This document shows positions 35,280 to 46,469 of a stretch of DNA of 64,000 nt, piece by piece. A program made the position numbers and the translations under genes. Positions within the stretch are counted from its first letter, which is position 1; each line of letters starts with the position of its first letter. The DNA is taken from positions 31,576,203 to 31,640,202 of the forward strand of contig OY754969.1 in assembly GCA_963576475.1 (NCBI GenBank), given 5' to 3'. The notes under the pieces were generated by a model, which ran no database searches, was not told the origin of the DNA, and was given only the letters and a program-made list of their open reading frames with translations. The DNA comes from Molanna angustata (taxonomy: Eukaryota > Arthropoda > Insecta > Trichoptera > Molannidae).

Positions 35280-35600
35280 ATTAAAATTACAACAGGTACA
35301 TAGAAAAATAAAAATTAACCACAAACATAACAATTTTATAGAATGGAATATGAGGGAGAGTGTTTCAAAGTGTTTCAGAGTTTATCTTTAAATAATTTGT
35401 AATTTGTTTCTGTTCTAATATTTATTGGTAGGTTGTTAAATAATTTAATGCCTTTATATATATAATGATGTTGTGCTGTAGTAGTTCGAAATAAAGGTGT
35501 CGTAAGACCTCCTATGGTGCTATTTCTAGTACTAATATTTGTGTCTGTGTGTATATTGTTGCTGATTTCTTTATGTATTTGTAGCAATGCGATTTACATA
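35280..35600 (-). pseudogene. CR1/Jockey-like LINE ORF2 extreme C-terminus
   Basis: The minus frame 35587-35375 reads a NSTIGGLTTPLFRTTTAQHH segment, then YKGIKLFNNLPINI and FKDKL. The YxGxKLFNxLP box is the usual end of CR1/L2/Jockey-like ORF2 proteins; the copy at 54751-55272 has the similar GVKIFNLLPIELK. Everything upstream is lost. Confidence 0.65.
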
Positions 35601-35644
35601 CTTACAAGCAAGCAAACAAGACAAAAATTAACTTATAATTATGG

Positions 35645-36230
35645 CTTGGTTCAAAGGTGACATCTGTGTTCGATGTATAACACGTTATTCGGTGGCCTGG
35701 ATATATTTCTATTAAATAAGGGAGAGTTTAAGAGAGGTGTGTGTGGTTTATTGGAATCATCCGATCCCTAATCACGTAACATAAGTATTGTATGGTGTTC
35801 GTTTCATGATTGCTTCACTTAATTACATTTCTCTTAGTTATAAAAATGATTAATATTTGGTAATGTCTGGAGTCTTTACTGGTCTATATGCTGGTAACTC
35901 ATTTTCTGTATATATTATATGAATTTGACTGTATGTACTCTTTAAAATGAAATAAAATAAAATAAAATAAAAAAAAAAATCTGTGCGAAAGCATTGTCGC
36001 CTCATGTAGGTATAAGGACTGTTGCTTTCAGTGTTTTATAATTGAAGGCCTAATTGGTGAACGTTGCGTAAGCGCATAAAGTAAGCATAGTGTGAACCAG
36101 CTGATGACAGGTCGTAAGCCCTGAAAGTGCCTTGAGTTCCTGGTTCTCGTATAATATTCCAACTTCGTTTCTGTTGAGATATTGAAAATTTGTAATCAAA
36201 TATCATTAAGCCCCGACAGATCCAATGTTT
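35645..36230 (+). mobile_element. Family D copy interrupted by a retroposed insert
   Basis: Left flank GGTGACATCTGTG and right flank ATCTGTGCGAAAGCATTGTC join to match the uninterrupted family D copy at 16943 onward (GACATCTGTGCGAGAACACC). The copy continues with GTGAACGTTGCGTAAGCGC and GACAGGTCGTAAGCCCTG to CCCCGACAG. Confidence 0.75.
35669..35978 (+). mobile_element. Retroposed 310-bp insert with A-rich tail and 7-bp target duplication
   Basis: The insert ends in AATAAAATAAAATAAAAT-type repeats and a run of A. ATCTGTG flanks it on both sides (35662-35668 and 35979-35985). There is no coding frame. It is probably the 3' end of a LINE or a SINE of unknown family. Confidence 0.75.
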
Positions 36231-36827
36231 GCATAAACGCAACTATAAATTCTTAAATATTAGAAATAACTTTATGAAACGGTAGGCAAATACATTTTAT
36301 ATTAATATCTGACGAATTATATGGATCTTTTGATATATGTTTTTAAAACTCAATCTCTTTTTTAGATTGGGTAAACCATGGTATTACACGTTTATTATCG
36401 AAGAAATTTTAATGGATCGTTTGAAAAATCCTTTGTGGTTCAAAAATGAGGAAAATATTATACACGAAAACATATTTTTTTGTATCTTACTTGAAGATGT
36501 AGACAGGAAATGGCACGGGGAAATGTAATTGTTTACCAGCTGTCACCGGAAAATGGTTTTGCTGTGTTTGACATTTGAGTTAAATATGCAGATTTGTTTA
36601 CCGACGATTTCTTTCCTCTTCCTATCAATCACTATCTGTCTATACACACTTCTCAATATCCCGGCGGAATTCGCTCTTTGACAATCTAGACATGTTATTT
36701 GATTGCTCGCATTTTACCGGCAGGCCTTAAATAGAAAAAAAAACATTTTAGAGAATAAAACAGTATTTAGAATTTTGGGATAAATATTTTCTAGGAAAAA
36801 TAATAAAAATTATTATACATACGTAAT
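36231..36827. other. Stretch without recognisable gene
   Basis: The open frame 36337-36528 (63 codons) has no recognised domain. Confidence 0.4.
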
Positions 36828-37735
36828 ACATACATACCATCACGCCATGTCCCTTACGGGGTAGGCAGAGAGAACCGAACGCCACTTACTTCTATCTTGA
36901 CATATATTCATCGCCTCGACAACATTCATACATCGTCTTATACATGTTCGTCTGTTGTTCACGCTTCTAACATTTCCGTCTTTCAAAATACCATTCACAT
37001 GGACATGTCATCCCTTCCTTGGGCGGCCCCGACCTCTCATTCCATTCCTGTCCGCATTGTATATTTTCTTCGTCAGGCGTTCCTCATTCAATCTCCCCAT
37101 GTGGCCAAACCATCTCAATGTGTTCACTTTCATTCTATTAATAACATCTTTCTTTATCCTACATTCTTTCCTTATTTATTTATTTATTTATTTAATATTG
37201 CTTCTCGGGCAACTAACAGGTACTATGTCAAATATTAATTTAACACGCACCAAATAACAAGTTGCCACATGCTGGAGACTTACGATGTTAATCGTCTCAC
37301 AGATCCAGACTGAAAACACAATTAAAAACTGTGTCTCCACCGGGAATCGAACCCGGGACCTTTGGATCAGTAGTCAGATACCTAACCAACTGAGCTACAT
37401 TTCTGACTCTGTCATACATACATCGTTCTATTACAGATTCTTCTTAGCGATCTCATTTCAACTGCATTTATTCTACTTTCGTGCGACTTCTGCCATGTCC
37501 AGGTTTCACTTGCATACGTCAAGGTTGGCACTAAGATAGCATTATGAATGGCAACTTTAGGATCCTTAGATATGTTGCGGTCATTCATAACTGGTTTCAG
37601 TGCTCCATTCACTCTGTTTCCTGCCATAACTCTTCTTTCGATCTCCTTATCAATCCGTCCATTCCGTTGAAACATGCTTCCCAGATAGACATACCTATTC
37701 GTCGACTTGCTCGAGCCATTCGTTCTCTACTTTTT
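36828..37735 (-). pseudogene. RTE-like LINE ORF2 C-terminal part, split by SINE-A
   Basis: The upstream half (minus frame 37675-37412) reads MFQRNGRIDKEIERRVMAGN, then NAILVPTLTYASETWTW and RRICNRTMY. The downstream half (37162-36890, frame broken) continues as KKDVINRMKV...LRWFGHMGRLNEERLTKK...GRGRPRKG. These are the post-catalytic part of an RTE-like reverse transcriptase. The 3' tail carries GTTCGGTTCTCTCTGCCTAC and GGACATGGCGTGATGGTATG on the minus strand. The SINE at 37163-37398 breaks the frame. The copy at 42282-42560 shows the uninterrupted junction. Confidence 0.85.
37163..37398 (-). mobile_element. tRNA-derived SINE-A inserted in the RTE-like fragment
   Basis: On the minus strand: box A TAGCTCAGTTGGTTAGG, box B GGGTTCGATTCCC, body CAGTCTGGATCTGTGAGACG, and an AAATAAATAAATAAATAAAT tail. 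It sits inside the LINE ORF. Confidence 0.9.
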
Positions 37736-37932
37736 TAAAATTATTATCACTTTCAAAATATGTTTTATCAATTTTTAACGCAGGCTTCATCTTACGGTAA
37801 TTTTTGTTATTCCGTATACTATATTATTGCTTTTCTCTCAATGTACATAAATATGTATCGCGTTTCGGGTAGGCTAAAATATTAGATCGCCATATGCTCC
37901 TGTCTTTGCACACCTTTATGATGAAGCAATGA

Positions 37933-38145
37933 TTGCCGACCGTCATGGCACAGTTGGTATGCCGTTCGGTTTCTGTGCGGGCGTCCTGGGTTCGATTCCC
38001 AGCAGAGGAGAAATTCATTTTAATTCATTTCTCACGCAAATATTGCTTTTCTGGGCTGGAAACACTGGTTAGTTGAAGAAATTGCCATGCAGCAATAAAC
38101 TTGCCACTTGCGCAGGGTGTTTATTATTATTATTGCATTATTATT
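37933..38145 (+). mobile_element. tRNA-derived SINE-B
   Basis: It matches the copy at 31931-32149: TGGCACAGTTGGTATGCCG (box A), GGGTTCGATTCCC (box B), TTTTCTGGGCTGGAAACACT, and a TTATTATTATTG tail. Confidence 0.85.
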
Positions 38146-38274
38146 CACTGCTGTAAATAGACTTATCATTTGATTTTATTCGTTTCTGTCTCATTTCGAT
38201 TTAAGATTTATTTCTGTCTCATTTCGATTTAAGATTTATTAAGAAACATCGGCACTACCGTAAGAACAATAACC

Positions 38275-38400
38275 ATGTTCAAATCCTGCCTCGTTCATCT
38301 ATAGCACAAGAATTTATTCAGGGGATGTTGGAAGATGTATTTGTAGGTAGGTACATATTTAACAAGCACATACTATTTTTTTAATACACCTTTTCATTTC
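38275..38400 (+). mobile_element. SINE-C remnant
   Basis: Worn box B (TGTTCAAATCCTGCCTCG) and the body CATCTATAGCACAAGAATTT...GGAAGATGTAT are kept; the head is lost. A 31-bp direct duplication lies just upstream (38185-38245). Confidence 0.55.
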
Positions 38401-38668
38401 ACCTGTCTGTCCGTACTGGAAGTTAGCAATTGTTTTTTTAACAAACTCCCCAATCAGTTTGATTCATTTGATATTTTGATAAATTTGAACAATTTCGTAT
38501 TTCATGCAAACTTAGTATACCTCCCTATTTGTTTATATACCATTTATATCGTTTCACAATAAATTATATATTATGTTCTGTATTTAAATTTGTTTCCTGT
38601 ATAAAACAACTGCTTTTGACATTGGCAGCCACGGAAAATCTACGGATTGACCTAAAATATTTTTTCAC

Positions 38669-39232
38669 TTCTCATTAACCCAAGGGGATATAGTGGGGAG
38701 TTATGAATTCGCAATTTTCAAGGCTATTTTTTATTGCAGATAATCAACTAGTATCATGCTGAGATTGTTTTCTGAAAGTTTCATCACAATATATCTGTGT
38801 GTGTGTGCTATGTACTGTGTGTTGTGTATGGCGTGTTTATTTTACGTTGTTAATTATAGACTAAAGTACCTACTCATTCGATTATTTTCAAATTTTGCAA
38901 ACAGGTATATCTTGTACTCGCTTAGACCCCACTTGATTTTGAAGTATTTCTGAATAGTTGTCTCAATTTTTTGAACTGTCAAATATTTCAAAGTGACCCC
39001 GAGCTCAGGAAACTTAAAATTTAAAATCTTTATTTTCAAATTGGTAAAAAGGCTCACCACTATCATAAAATGGCATTGAAGAATTATCAAGTTTTCATAA
39101 TATAATATTTAAATAATAAAATAATTGAACACACTAATTCATAAATATGTTGAAATTTTTTATACAGAATATGAATACTTTATGGAGTGACTTGTAAGTG
39201 AGGAGTTTAGCGTTGGCCATAACCCACTCGTT
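38669..39232 (+). mobile_element. Family B repeat, plus copy
   Basis: The head CTCATTAACCCAAGGGGATA, then AACTAGTATCATGCTGAGAT, a GTGTGTGTGCTATGTACTGT segment, and the tail GTGAGGAGTTTAGCGTTGGC with CCATAACCCACTCG are all present. There is no coding frame. The class is not clear; it is probably a non-autonomous DNA element. Confidence 0.7.
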
Positions 39233-39874
39233 TTATTCTTTATTGATTCTTCATTTCAATGGGAAGGAAACGATCAACGTTTAATTAAAAAAAACATATC
39301 TGAGCCAAAAATATGCTGCTTTTCTTCGATAAGATTTTACTATCACACGGAATATCAAAATGCACCATGTGATATTTTCTTAAAATTGGATTTTTTTCTA
39401 GAGTAAAATAAGAATAAATTCAGATTTATTCATTCGGCATTAATATCAGGTGGGTTGGTTTGATAAGTATTGAAAATGACATTATATTTTTATACATAAA
39501 AAATCGATTACTTCCATTATTTGGTATCTGGAGATTTCCATAATCGAGTAAATAAAAATCCAATCTTAATACATGGGCGTAAAATATTTTTCTTCCCAGT
39601 TGGAATTTCAGAGATTTTTATCATCTTCCTTTCGTCAAACACATTTTTTTACTCAAAGCTACTGCAGTTATGATGGAAAGTTTTGTTTAAAAAAACATAA
39701 ATATATAAACATATTTTATTATAATATTATGTATTTGCTGAACTCGAAACCATTTATCAAAACTCAAAATAGAAAATTGAATTGGAATTTAATTGCAAAA
39801 CTCGTTCCAAAATCGTTCGTGAATTATTTCATTTTATTAAATAGAATGTTTTTTAAAAGTTGCATATAGGCAAA
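39233..39874. other. Stretch without recognisable gene
   Basis: The open frame 39573-39869 has no recognised domain and AT-driven codons. Confidence 0.4.
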
Positions 39875-40335
39875 CATTGGATTTTTTACTGTCGGGAGTC
39901 AATTATATTATATTTGACAATTTTTCAACATCTCAATAGAGACGAAATTGGAATATTATAGAAGAACCAGGAACTCAAGGCACATACAGGCACCTTACGA
40001 CCTGTCATCAGCCGTTTTACGTGATCACTTTATGCGCTTGCGCAACGTTCACAAATTATGATTTTTTTTAGCTCCCTTCTTCTTCTTCTTCTTTTTAGCC
40101 CCTTTCACTCTACTGCTGGATATAAGCCTCTTCCTGAGTTTTCCATTTCCCTCTATCCTGGGCACTCTGCTTCCACCCATGTCCCACCAGTTGAGTTCCC
40201 TTATCAATACAATTTTGAATGTTCTATATGTTTTCATAATGAGAAACAGATCATTTGAAAATAAGACGTTTTTACTAACGCCATCTATGAAGTAACGAAG
40301 AATTCTTCAACAGTCCTTAGGTATACATGTAATCC
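39875..40335 (-). mobile_element. Family D copy, minus strand
   Basis: It carries CTGTCGGGAGTCAA, TCTCAATAGAGACGAAATTG, CTTACGACCTGTCATCAGCC and GCGCTTGCGCAACGTTCAC. After an insert it continues with AACGCCATCTATGAAGTAAC. These are the minus-strand forms of the markers at 16943-17340. Confidence 0.7.
40070..40191 (-). mobile_element. RTE-like LINE tail inserted in family D
   Basis: The minus strand reads a GGTGGG...QSAQDREKWK-like end with a GAAGAAGAAGAAGAA terminus (CTTCTT on +, 40079-40094), similar to the tail at 5062-5335. Imperfect copies of GAGTTCCCTT lie on both sides (40192-40201, and GCTCCCTT near 40071), compatible with a worn target duplication. Confidence 0.5.
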
Positions 40336-41204
40336 AGCTGAAAATTTTGATTTTGACTTATAGTGATTCAATTTTTAATCGCGTTTATTCATTGATTTTT
40401 TTCATTTTGCTTACATTGAAAATTACATAAAATATTTTTTCCTGTTATTGATTTAATTGTGTTATTTTCGTCATACAAAATAATTAAAGCAAGTTGTGAA
40501 GAGTATAGAAATTTCCTCATTCCAATGCTGTTTTTTTTTATATGTACCTACTCATATTTAGATTGCGAAAATATTCGTGAGTAGGTACCTATCTCCAATC
40601 TACATATCTGCAATCTATAAACTTGTAGGTGTATATCCTCCTTGATGAAAATCCTTTCAAATCAGTCTAGTAACTTTCCGAGTGCCACAATCAATAACAT
40701 GAAATATGAATCCGAGAACATTCCCGTATGATTTCAGGTGAGAAAGGGAGGAAGGGCAAGGACGGATATTTTAAACCGGGGGTCGCATCATCCAGTCAAA
40801 TTAAAATATCGTCTGCTTAAACTATATCAAAAATACATAAATTAACCACAGACAAAGTTCAAACGAATCAGTGTTCATATTAAAAGAAAAATACTACTAT
40901 TTCCATATGTTCCGTACATTATTGACTCTTTCGAAATTATGTATTTAGATAATTCGCTTTCATTAAACATCTCAGTTTTAAAATAATTAACGAATTCATT
41001 GTACCTCCCTTGTTTTATTTGCCGATTTCTAGAATATATATCATTATTTATTGAGTGGTTTTATGCACAATGCATATACCATTATTAAGTGGAGAATTAT
41101 CTCTATTAATGAATATGATCCAACACGAATTATGATTTAAACACATAATATAATATACTTACTTAAAAAAAATCCAAGTAGGTACTTCTTCTTCTTCTTC
41201 TATC
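40336..41204. other. AT-rich stretch without recognisable gene
   Basis: Nothing is supported. Confidence 0.4.
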
Positions 41205-41560
41205 GTGTCAGCAACGCATTTAAATTATAGTCTTCTGCCAGTGCCTAGCAACGTCAATAACACAATCATTGCCCACCATAACATTGTGCATGGTGCAGTT
41301 GACTAGACTTGAGGGGCAACTGCACAGATGTGCGGTAGTCTGCTGCTCTCCACAGTCACATGTCGTTGATATTCCCTGTTGCAGGAAGCCCCATGTAGAC
41401 AGTTTATCCAACGTTCTCCCAACGCACGTCCTCAGTCTGTTTAGTGACTTCCACGTACGCCACTCCACGTTGTGGCCCGGGGGAAGACTCTCCTTAGGGC
41501 GGACGAAGTTATCGGGGGCTTCTTGCTGCCATAGACGGAGCCTTTCCTGCTCAGGGTGAG
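41205..41560 (-). pseudogene. Non-LTR retrotransposon ORF2 C-terminal fragment with zinc knuckle
   Basis: The minus frame 41468-41220 reads MEWRTWKSLNRLRTCVGRTL, then KLSTWGFLQQG, CDCGEQQTTAHLCSC and VARHWQKTI. The pattern WxxWxxLNRLRTGVGR plus CxC-x7-H-x3-C plus a VARxW end is typical of the last 90 residues of many insect LINE ORF2 proteins. It is followed by a GAA run. The remnant at 1780-2085 is related. Confidence 0.75.
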
Positions 41561-42280
41561 ATGGAAGTGGTTGATGTTAGAAAACTTTTGCGTGATCTTA
41601 GTCTTATGTCAGGGGGGGTGTGGTCATATAAAGAGTGAGTGGAAATGATTTCTGCTTTGTGAATTTCCATCCGGCATATAACATTGCGCTTTAAAAATAA
41701 ATAATATATTATTGAACTTTATTCCACTAAACGTGTATTATCTTGGGCATTTACGAGTTTCGCTAAAAGAGCTTCTAATATATTACTTAGAACTGGGTGG
41801 TGTTGGAGTAGAGTCATTATTGTTAATAAATTATTTGTTTTGAATGAAAAAAAGCTGATACCTCGTATGAGGTTTTTGTCAAAATTGTCATCCTGACCTC
41901 GTAGGCCTAATGTTGGACATGGCTGGCGTAGAGATATTTCAAAAATCCACAAAAGCTTCTTATATGTCGAATCTCATGTACATATCCAAAAGCATCAAAG
42001 ACGATCGGAATTCGCATAAGAGTGGAACACCTATATCCACCCCTAAATATCTATCTTCCGACCCATTCCCATTTTGACGAGGGAATATTTTTAGCATCGT
42101 CAAATAATTCTCAAATTCTCAGACGGGAGTGTGTTTTCTAACTTTTATCAGCAAAAACAGATCACAGAATTATTATATTTATTAGAATCGAATTTTTTTT
42201 ACATATTTAAATAGACTACTTTTCAAAAATATATTACATATCTTTTCAAAATAATATTTTATTACATATCCTAAAAACGG
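41561..42280. other. Stretch without recognisable gene
   Basis: The minus frame 41952-41719 is open but not recognised. Confidence 0.4.
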
Positions 42281-42281
42281 A

Positions 42282-42560
42282 AATGAGATCGCTAAGAAGA
42301 ATCTGTAATAGAACGATGTATGACAGGGTCAGAAATGAAGACATAAGGATGTAGGATAAAGAAAGATGTTACAAATAGAATGAAAGTGAACACATTGAGA
42401 TGGTTTGGCCACAAGACGGAAATGTTAGAAGAGTGAACAACAGACGAACATGTATAAGACGATGTATGAATGTTGTCGAGGCGATGAATGTTATGTCAAG
42501 ATAGAAATAAGTGGCGTTCGGTTCTCTCTGCCTACCCCGTAAGGGACATGGCGTGATGGT
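42282..42560 (+). mobile_element. RTE-like LINE fragment with internal deletion
   Basis: It matches the minus-strand LINE at 36828-37735: RSLRRICNRTMYDRVRNED-like sequence, then LRWFGH, then a jump of roughly 100 bases to the EERTTDEHV-like part, and the tail GTTCGGTTCTCTCTGCCTAC. It shows the junction that the SINE at 37163 interrupts. Confidence 0.7.
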
Positions 42561-43068
42561 ATGTATGTATAAAAACGGAATAAAGAAATGTATTAAAATT
42601 CTTGAGTAGGTATCTACAAAAAATATTCTGATTATTAAAATGATTTTAGAAATTAACATGTCCTTTAACTGAGTCATTGAGTGACATGTTCAAAATATTA
42701 CACACAAGAGATAAACACAACAAAATAAAAATTTGTTAATTTTAAATTAGGATTTTCATGAGTCACTTACTGTGCGATAATGGCAGAATAAAAACAAATT
42801 GGAGAGACAGAAAAATTGAAAGACGTGGACTCATGTGTCAGCTGTCTTCTCTCTCTCTCCCTCGCTTCGAGTTCTTCTTTCGTTCTCGACACTGGTTCAA
42901 CATATATTCACTTTAATTGTCTATAAAAAACGTGCGAATGCCGCCAAATTTAACTGTTTTTAGTAGTATGCGCATGGCGCGGTGTTAGTTGTTAATCTCG
43001 GTATATGTGCACTGCACCAATTGAGTATTGAGACTGATCGTTGACCTATTCTCGCGCGAAGAAGAGGC
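42561..43068. other. Stretch without confirmed gene; possible 5' leader
   Basis: A pyrimidine-rich CTTCTCTCTCTCTCCCTCGC stretch lies at 42846-42865, and the GC content rises toward 43060 (GCGCATGGCGCGGTGTTAG, CTCGCGCGAAGAAGAGGC). It could be a promoter and untranslated leader, but no core promoter element can be called with safety. Confidence 0.3.
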
Positions 43069-43092
43069 ATGAGTTTTGTTGCCATGTTCAAG
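43069..43092 (+). CDS. Candidate first coding exon (very short)
   Basis: ATGAGTTTTGTTGCCATGTT opens an eight-codon frame (MSFVAMFK) that ends at CAAG|GTATGA, a good splice donor. The frame would end between codons. The GC-rich exon at 50544-50804 needs one extra base from its upstream neighbour, so the two cannot be joined directly without a further exon. The call rests on a start codon and donor only and may be chance. Confidence 0.2.
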
Positions 43093-43226
43093 GTATGATA
43101 GATATTAAATGGGTTTTGGTATGTCCTGAAGATGAGGATAGATAAAAATTGGAATTATCTTACTAAGTATTCATATACAAAGTTTAGTTTGTCGATCGAC
43201 AATTCTTGATAGAACTCCATTGTACG

Positions 43227-43407
43227 TTGATATGTTATAAAAATATAAAAATACTTGGTAATAGTTCTATTGTATTTATTAGATTATTAACGCGATTCGT
43301 GCAAAGCACATCGTAAGAATAATTCCGACGATGTGCTTTGCACAACACGCGTCAATAATCTAATAAATACAATACAACTATTTCCAAGTATTTTTATAAC
43401 ATATCAA
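43227..43407. repeat. 181-bp hairpin (near-perfect inverted repeat)
   Basis: The left arm begins TTGATATGTTATAAAAATA and ends GTGCAAAGCACATCG. The right arm mirrors it from CGATGTGCTTTGCAC to TTTATAACATATCAA. The arms are about 87 and 79 bases; the left holds an extra 8 bases and there are a few mismatches. The loop is about 15 bases. It is probably a hairpin MITE of an unnamed family. Confidence 0.85.
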
Positions 43408-45165
43408 AGTATTCATATATTTATTTTTGTACACATAGATATATTGTATAGATACTTGAAGACATATTGACATTCGCAATTTCTTACAAACAAACATAGG
43501 TATAGTATTTAGTAAAATTAAAAGTGTTTTAGTATAGAATAGTTCAAATTCGATCATAAAGAATGTACAGGGGCACGATGTCCGAGATTGTTACAAAGAT
43601 AGCTATTAGTGTTAGATGAAAAACATGTTTAAAATGTTAACAAAAATGATTTTTTTACTTTTATTTTTTTTTTTATTTTATAGGTATATATTTTTTATTT
43701 ATTTATTTCAACATTTTTTTTGCTAAAAAATATTACAAACATACATTTAGAAGATATATGATATTAACTTAGAACATTTTAGAATATCTTGTGCTTGATG
43801 AGGTAATCACTTGATAATAAACCTAATTTGAAGTGAAAGTAAACAAAACAAAATATATACAAAAATAAAATAAATATTCAAATAAAAAAGTAAAATAGGT
43901 AATTGAAACGATTTTGGTCATTGTACTCGTATTTAGAATCTTTGTTAAGTCTTTTTTGTACTCTTATACCATTCATCCAATTATAATAAAAATTGGTGAT
44001 TTGCTCAGCCCATAACCAGGAAAATTTCTGAAATTTCTTCTTTTTCTTATATTCTTTTACATATTTCAGTAACAGAAAGTACATATTTCACAAACGGACG
44101 GATTTTATAGGTACAAATAACATACAAGTACAAATTATTTTGAAATAATGCTAAAATGCAATTTTCACCTATAAAGAGGATGCACACTGGTAAACGCAAC
44201 CACTCTCAGTTGCTAGACTTATCTTTTTAATACCTATATTCAATAAGAAAGAAAATATCATAAAAAAGCCATAAAATTCATCGAAAGCGTTGCTGTCTCT
44301 CGGACTATTATACATTTAATTATCTTTATATTGGTGCAACTTTACATAACTTTATCTTCATACGAAAACAATAATTTCATTAATGTGACTAAACTTTTCT
44401 GGATTGATTTCTCTGGCACTACGGTGTGCCTTGCATAATTCACTCACTCAATTAAATGAACTCTAATTATTGTAAGTAATTTGAACATAGCTATTGTGTC
44501 TGAGTGGACACATTGAAATACAGGTCCGGTCTGGTACGGCACTAAATAACCGTTGAAGGGAAATAAATATTAAATTGAAAATGTGGCCGAATATTTTATG
44601 GAGAAATGTTTGAATTCAAATGAGTATTTCAACTTCAATATAAGACGTACAAAGTGAAAAATATACGAGACAAAAAATTGTGTTTAAAATGTTTTTGTGT
44701 TTTCAACCATTAGAATTAATGACGTGGAATATAGCTAAGTATGTTTAAATAATATACATACCTTCCTATTCTCTGACAATAATTGGTCTATCTTTTCAAA
44801 AGACAATAACTTTTGAATATTATTTTTCGCATTAAAATTTCGAGCCGATATTAAGTATACAAGTTATAAATTGGCACTTCTTATACCTTATCGTATTACT
44901 AAAATTTTGCTAAACTATAAATTGAGTAAAATTCATCAATGTCAAAATTATAATAAGCTTAAGTAAATGAAATTCCAAGATGATTTTTTTTGTTAAGCGA
45001 AATTCTTCAATATCAAATTGAGATCTGTCTTCTTATAGATGTTTGTTTTAAGTATCTAACGATTATTTGACGAGAAATATGTTCAACATAATATTATAAA
45101 TAATAGCGATATAATTAAGGTTTTTCATATAAGCGTTATGTGGCTTCTTATTAGTAATATTATTT
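43408..45165. other. AT-rich stretch without recognisable gene
   Basis: No domain or named repeat is visible. Confidence 0.45.
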
Positions 45166-45167
45166 TA

Positions 45168-46233
45168 TTATTATTATTAAATTTTATCAGACAGGCAGCT
45201 ATGCTAAAATGTCTGATCTCACAACAGTAGGTATTCTCTTGTTCAGTCTGTCAAGTCTATTTTTAAACACATCAACACTTTGTACAACAACAAATCCCGG
45301 TGGCAAACCGTTCCACGTATCCACAACTTTATTGGACAAGAAATTCTTCCAGGGATTCTGCCTGAAACAGTGTTTGACTAGCTTTAAACTATGACCTCTT
45401 AAATTAGTATTTTGGTTGAGGCAGAACATCTGCTTCAATTCAGTGCAGTCATAGTGTTCGTTTAGTATTTTGAAGGTTTCTATGAGATCCCCTCTCTTTC
45501 TCCGTTCCTCATGAGTAGTGAGTCCCAACACATTCAGACGTTCTTCATATGATAAGCATCTGAGGCTATTTCCCAATTTGGTAAACTTTCTTTGCACCCT
45601 TTCCAGCATGCTTATATCTTTCTCAAAGTAAGGATTCCAAACTTGATAACCTTATTCCAAAACTGGTCTCATAACATAAGTTTTATATATTATAATCAAC
45701 AAATCATGTGGCAAGTGGCTGAAGGTTTTTCTAATTAAATATGTTAAGCTATTGGCCTTTTTTACGATTGATATCAAATGCTTCTCCCATTTCAGATCGC
45801 AAGAGAGAGTGGTGCCCAAGTCTTTTTGTTCATTCACCTACTTTAAGTATGTTCCATAGAGACTGTATGTGACTCTCGAGTTTTTGGTGCCGATGTGTAA
45901 AACATTGCACTTATCTATGTTCAGCTTGAGCATCCATTTCTGTGTCCAAGTAAATATGCTGTTTAGATCCTCCTGCAGTTGTACATGATCTCTTAGTGGG
46001 TTGCCAAAAAACTTTGTGTCGTCTGCAAACAGTTTTACAGGAGAATTGAGAGTCAGCGGCAAGTCTAAAATATACAATATGAAAAGGATGGGTCCGAGAA
46101 CCAATCCTTTGAGGGACAGAACTCAATACTGGCTTAGTGTCTGATAGGTCATTCCCAACTCTCACCTGAAAACATCTGTCGGTGAGAAAACTTTCGTTCC
46201 ATTTGTATAGTTTGCCTCGAATTCCCAGATGTT
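45168..46233 (-). pseudogene. CR1/L2-like LINE, 3' half of ORF2
   Basis: The minus strand reads FLTDRCFQVRVGN near 46170, then VLGPILFILYI and KLFADDTKFF (the catalytic FADD box, about 46045), then a KLNIDKCNVLHIGTKNSRVT segment, QKDLGTTLSCDLKWEKHL, MLERVQRKFTKL and LGLTTHEERRKRGDLIETFK, and finally DTWNGLPP. This is the order of reverse transcriptase motifs and tail in CR1/L2-like elements. Frameshifts or stops fall near 46110, 45838 and 45640. A TAA repeat (TTATTATTATTATTA on +) marks the 3' end at 45165-45180. The 5' side ends at 46233 against half of a MITE-1 copy. Confidence 0.9.
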
Positions 46234-46330
46234 CTAATTATTATATCACAGAATTCCATATGATAATTATATCCATGATATGGTATTCACAAGGGTTTTG
46301 ATTCCGCCGGTTGGACCAGACTTGCCCCTC
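46234..46330. mobile_element. Half copy of MITE-1
   Basis: Only the right arm is present: ATATGATAATTATATCCATG, ATATGG, then AGGGTTTTGATTCCGCCGG and TTGGACCAGACTTGCCCC. The left arm is replaced by the LINE fragment that ends at 46233. Confidence 0.75.
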
Positions 46331-46469
46331 TGCTAGATATAGGTATTATTGTAAGAAAAATAAAATTTGTATTCTTATTAAAAGTTCACATTTTTTGTTG
46401 ATTATTTATTTTGTATTTTGTTTCAAGAATACTAAAAGCGATAATGGAAACAATAACAAGCGTGCTAAC

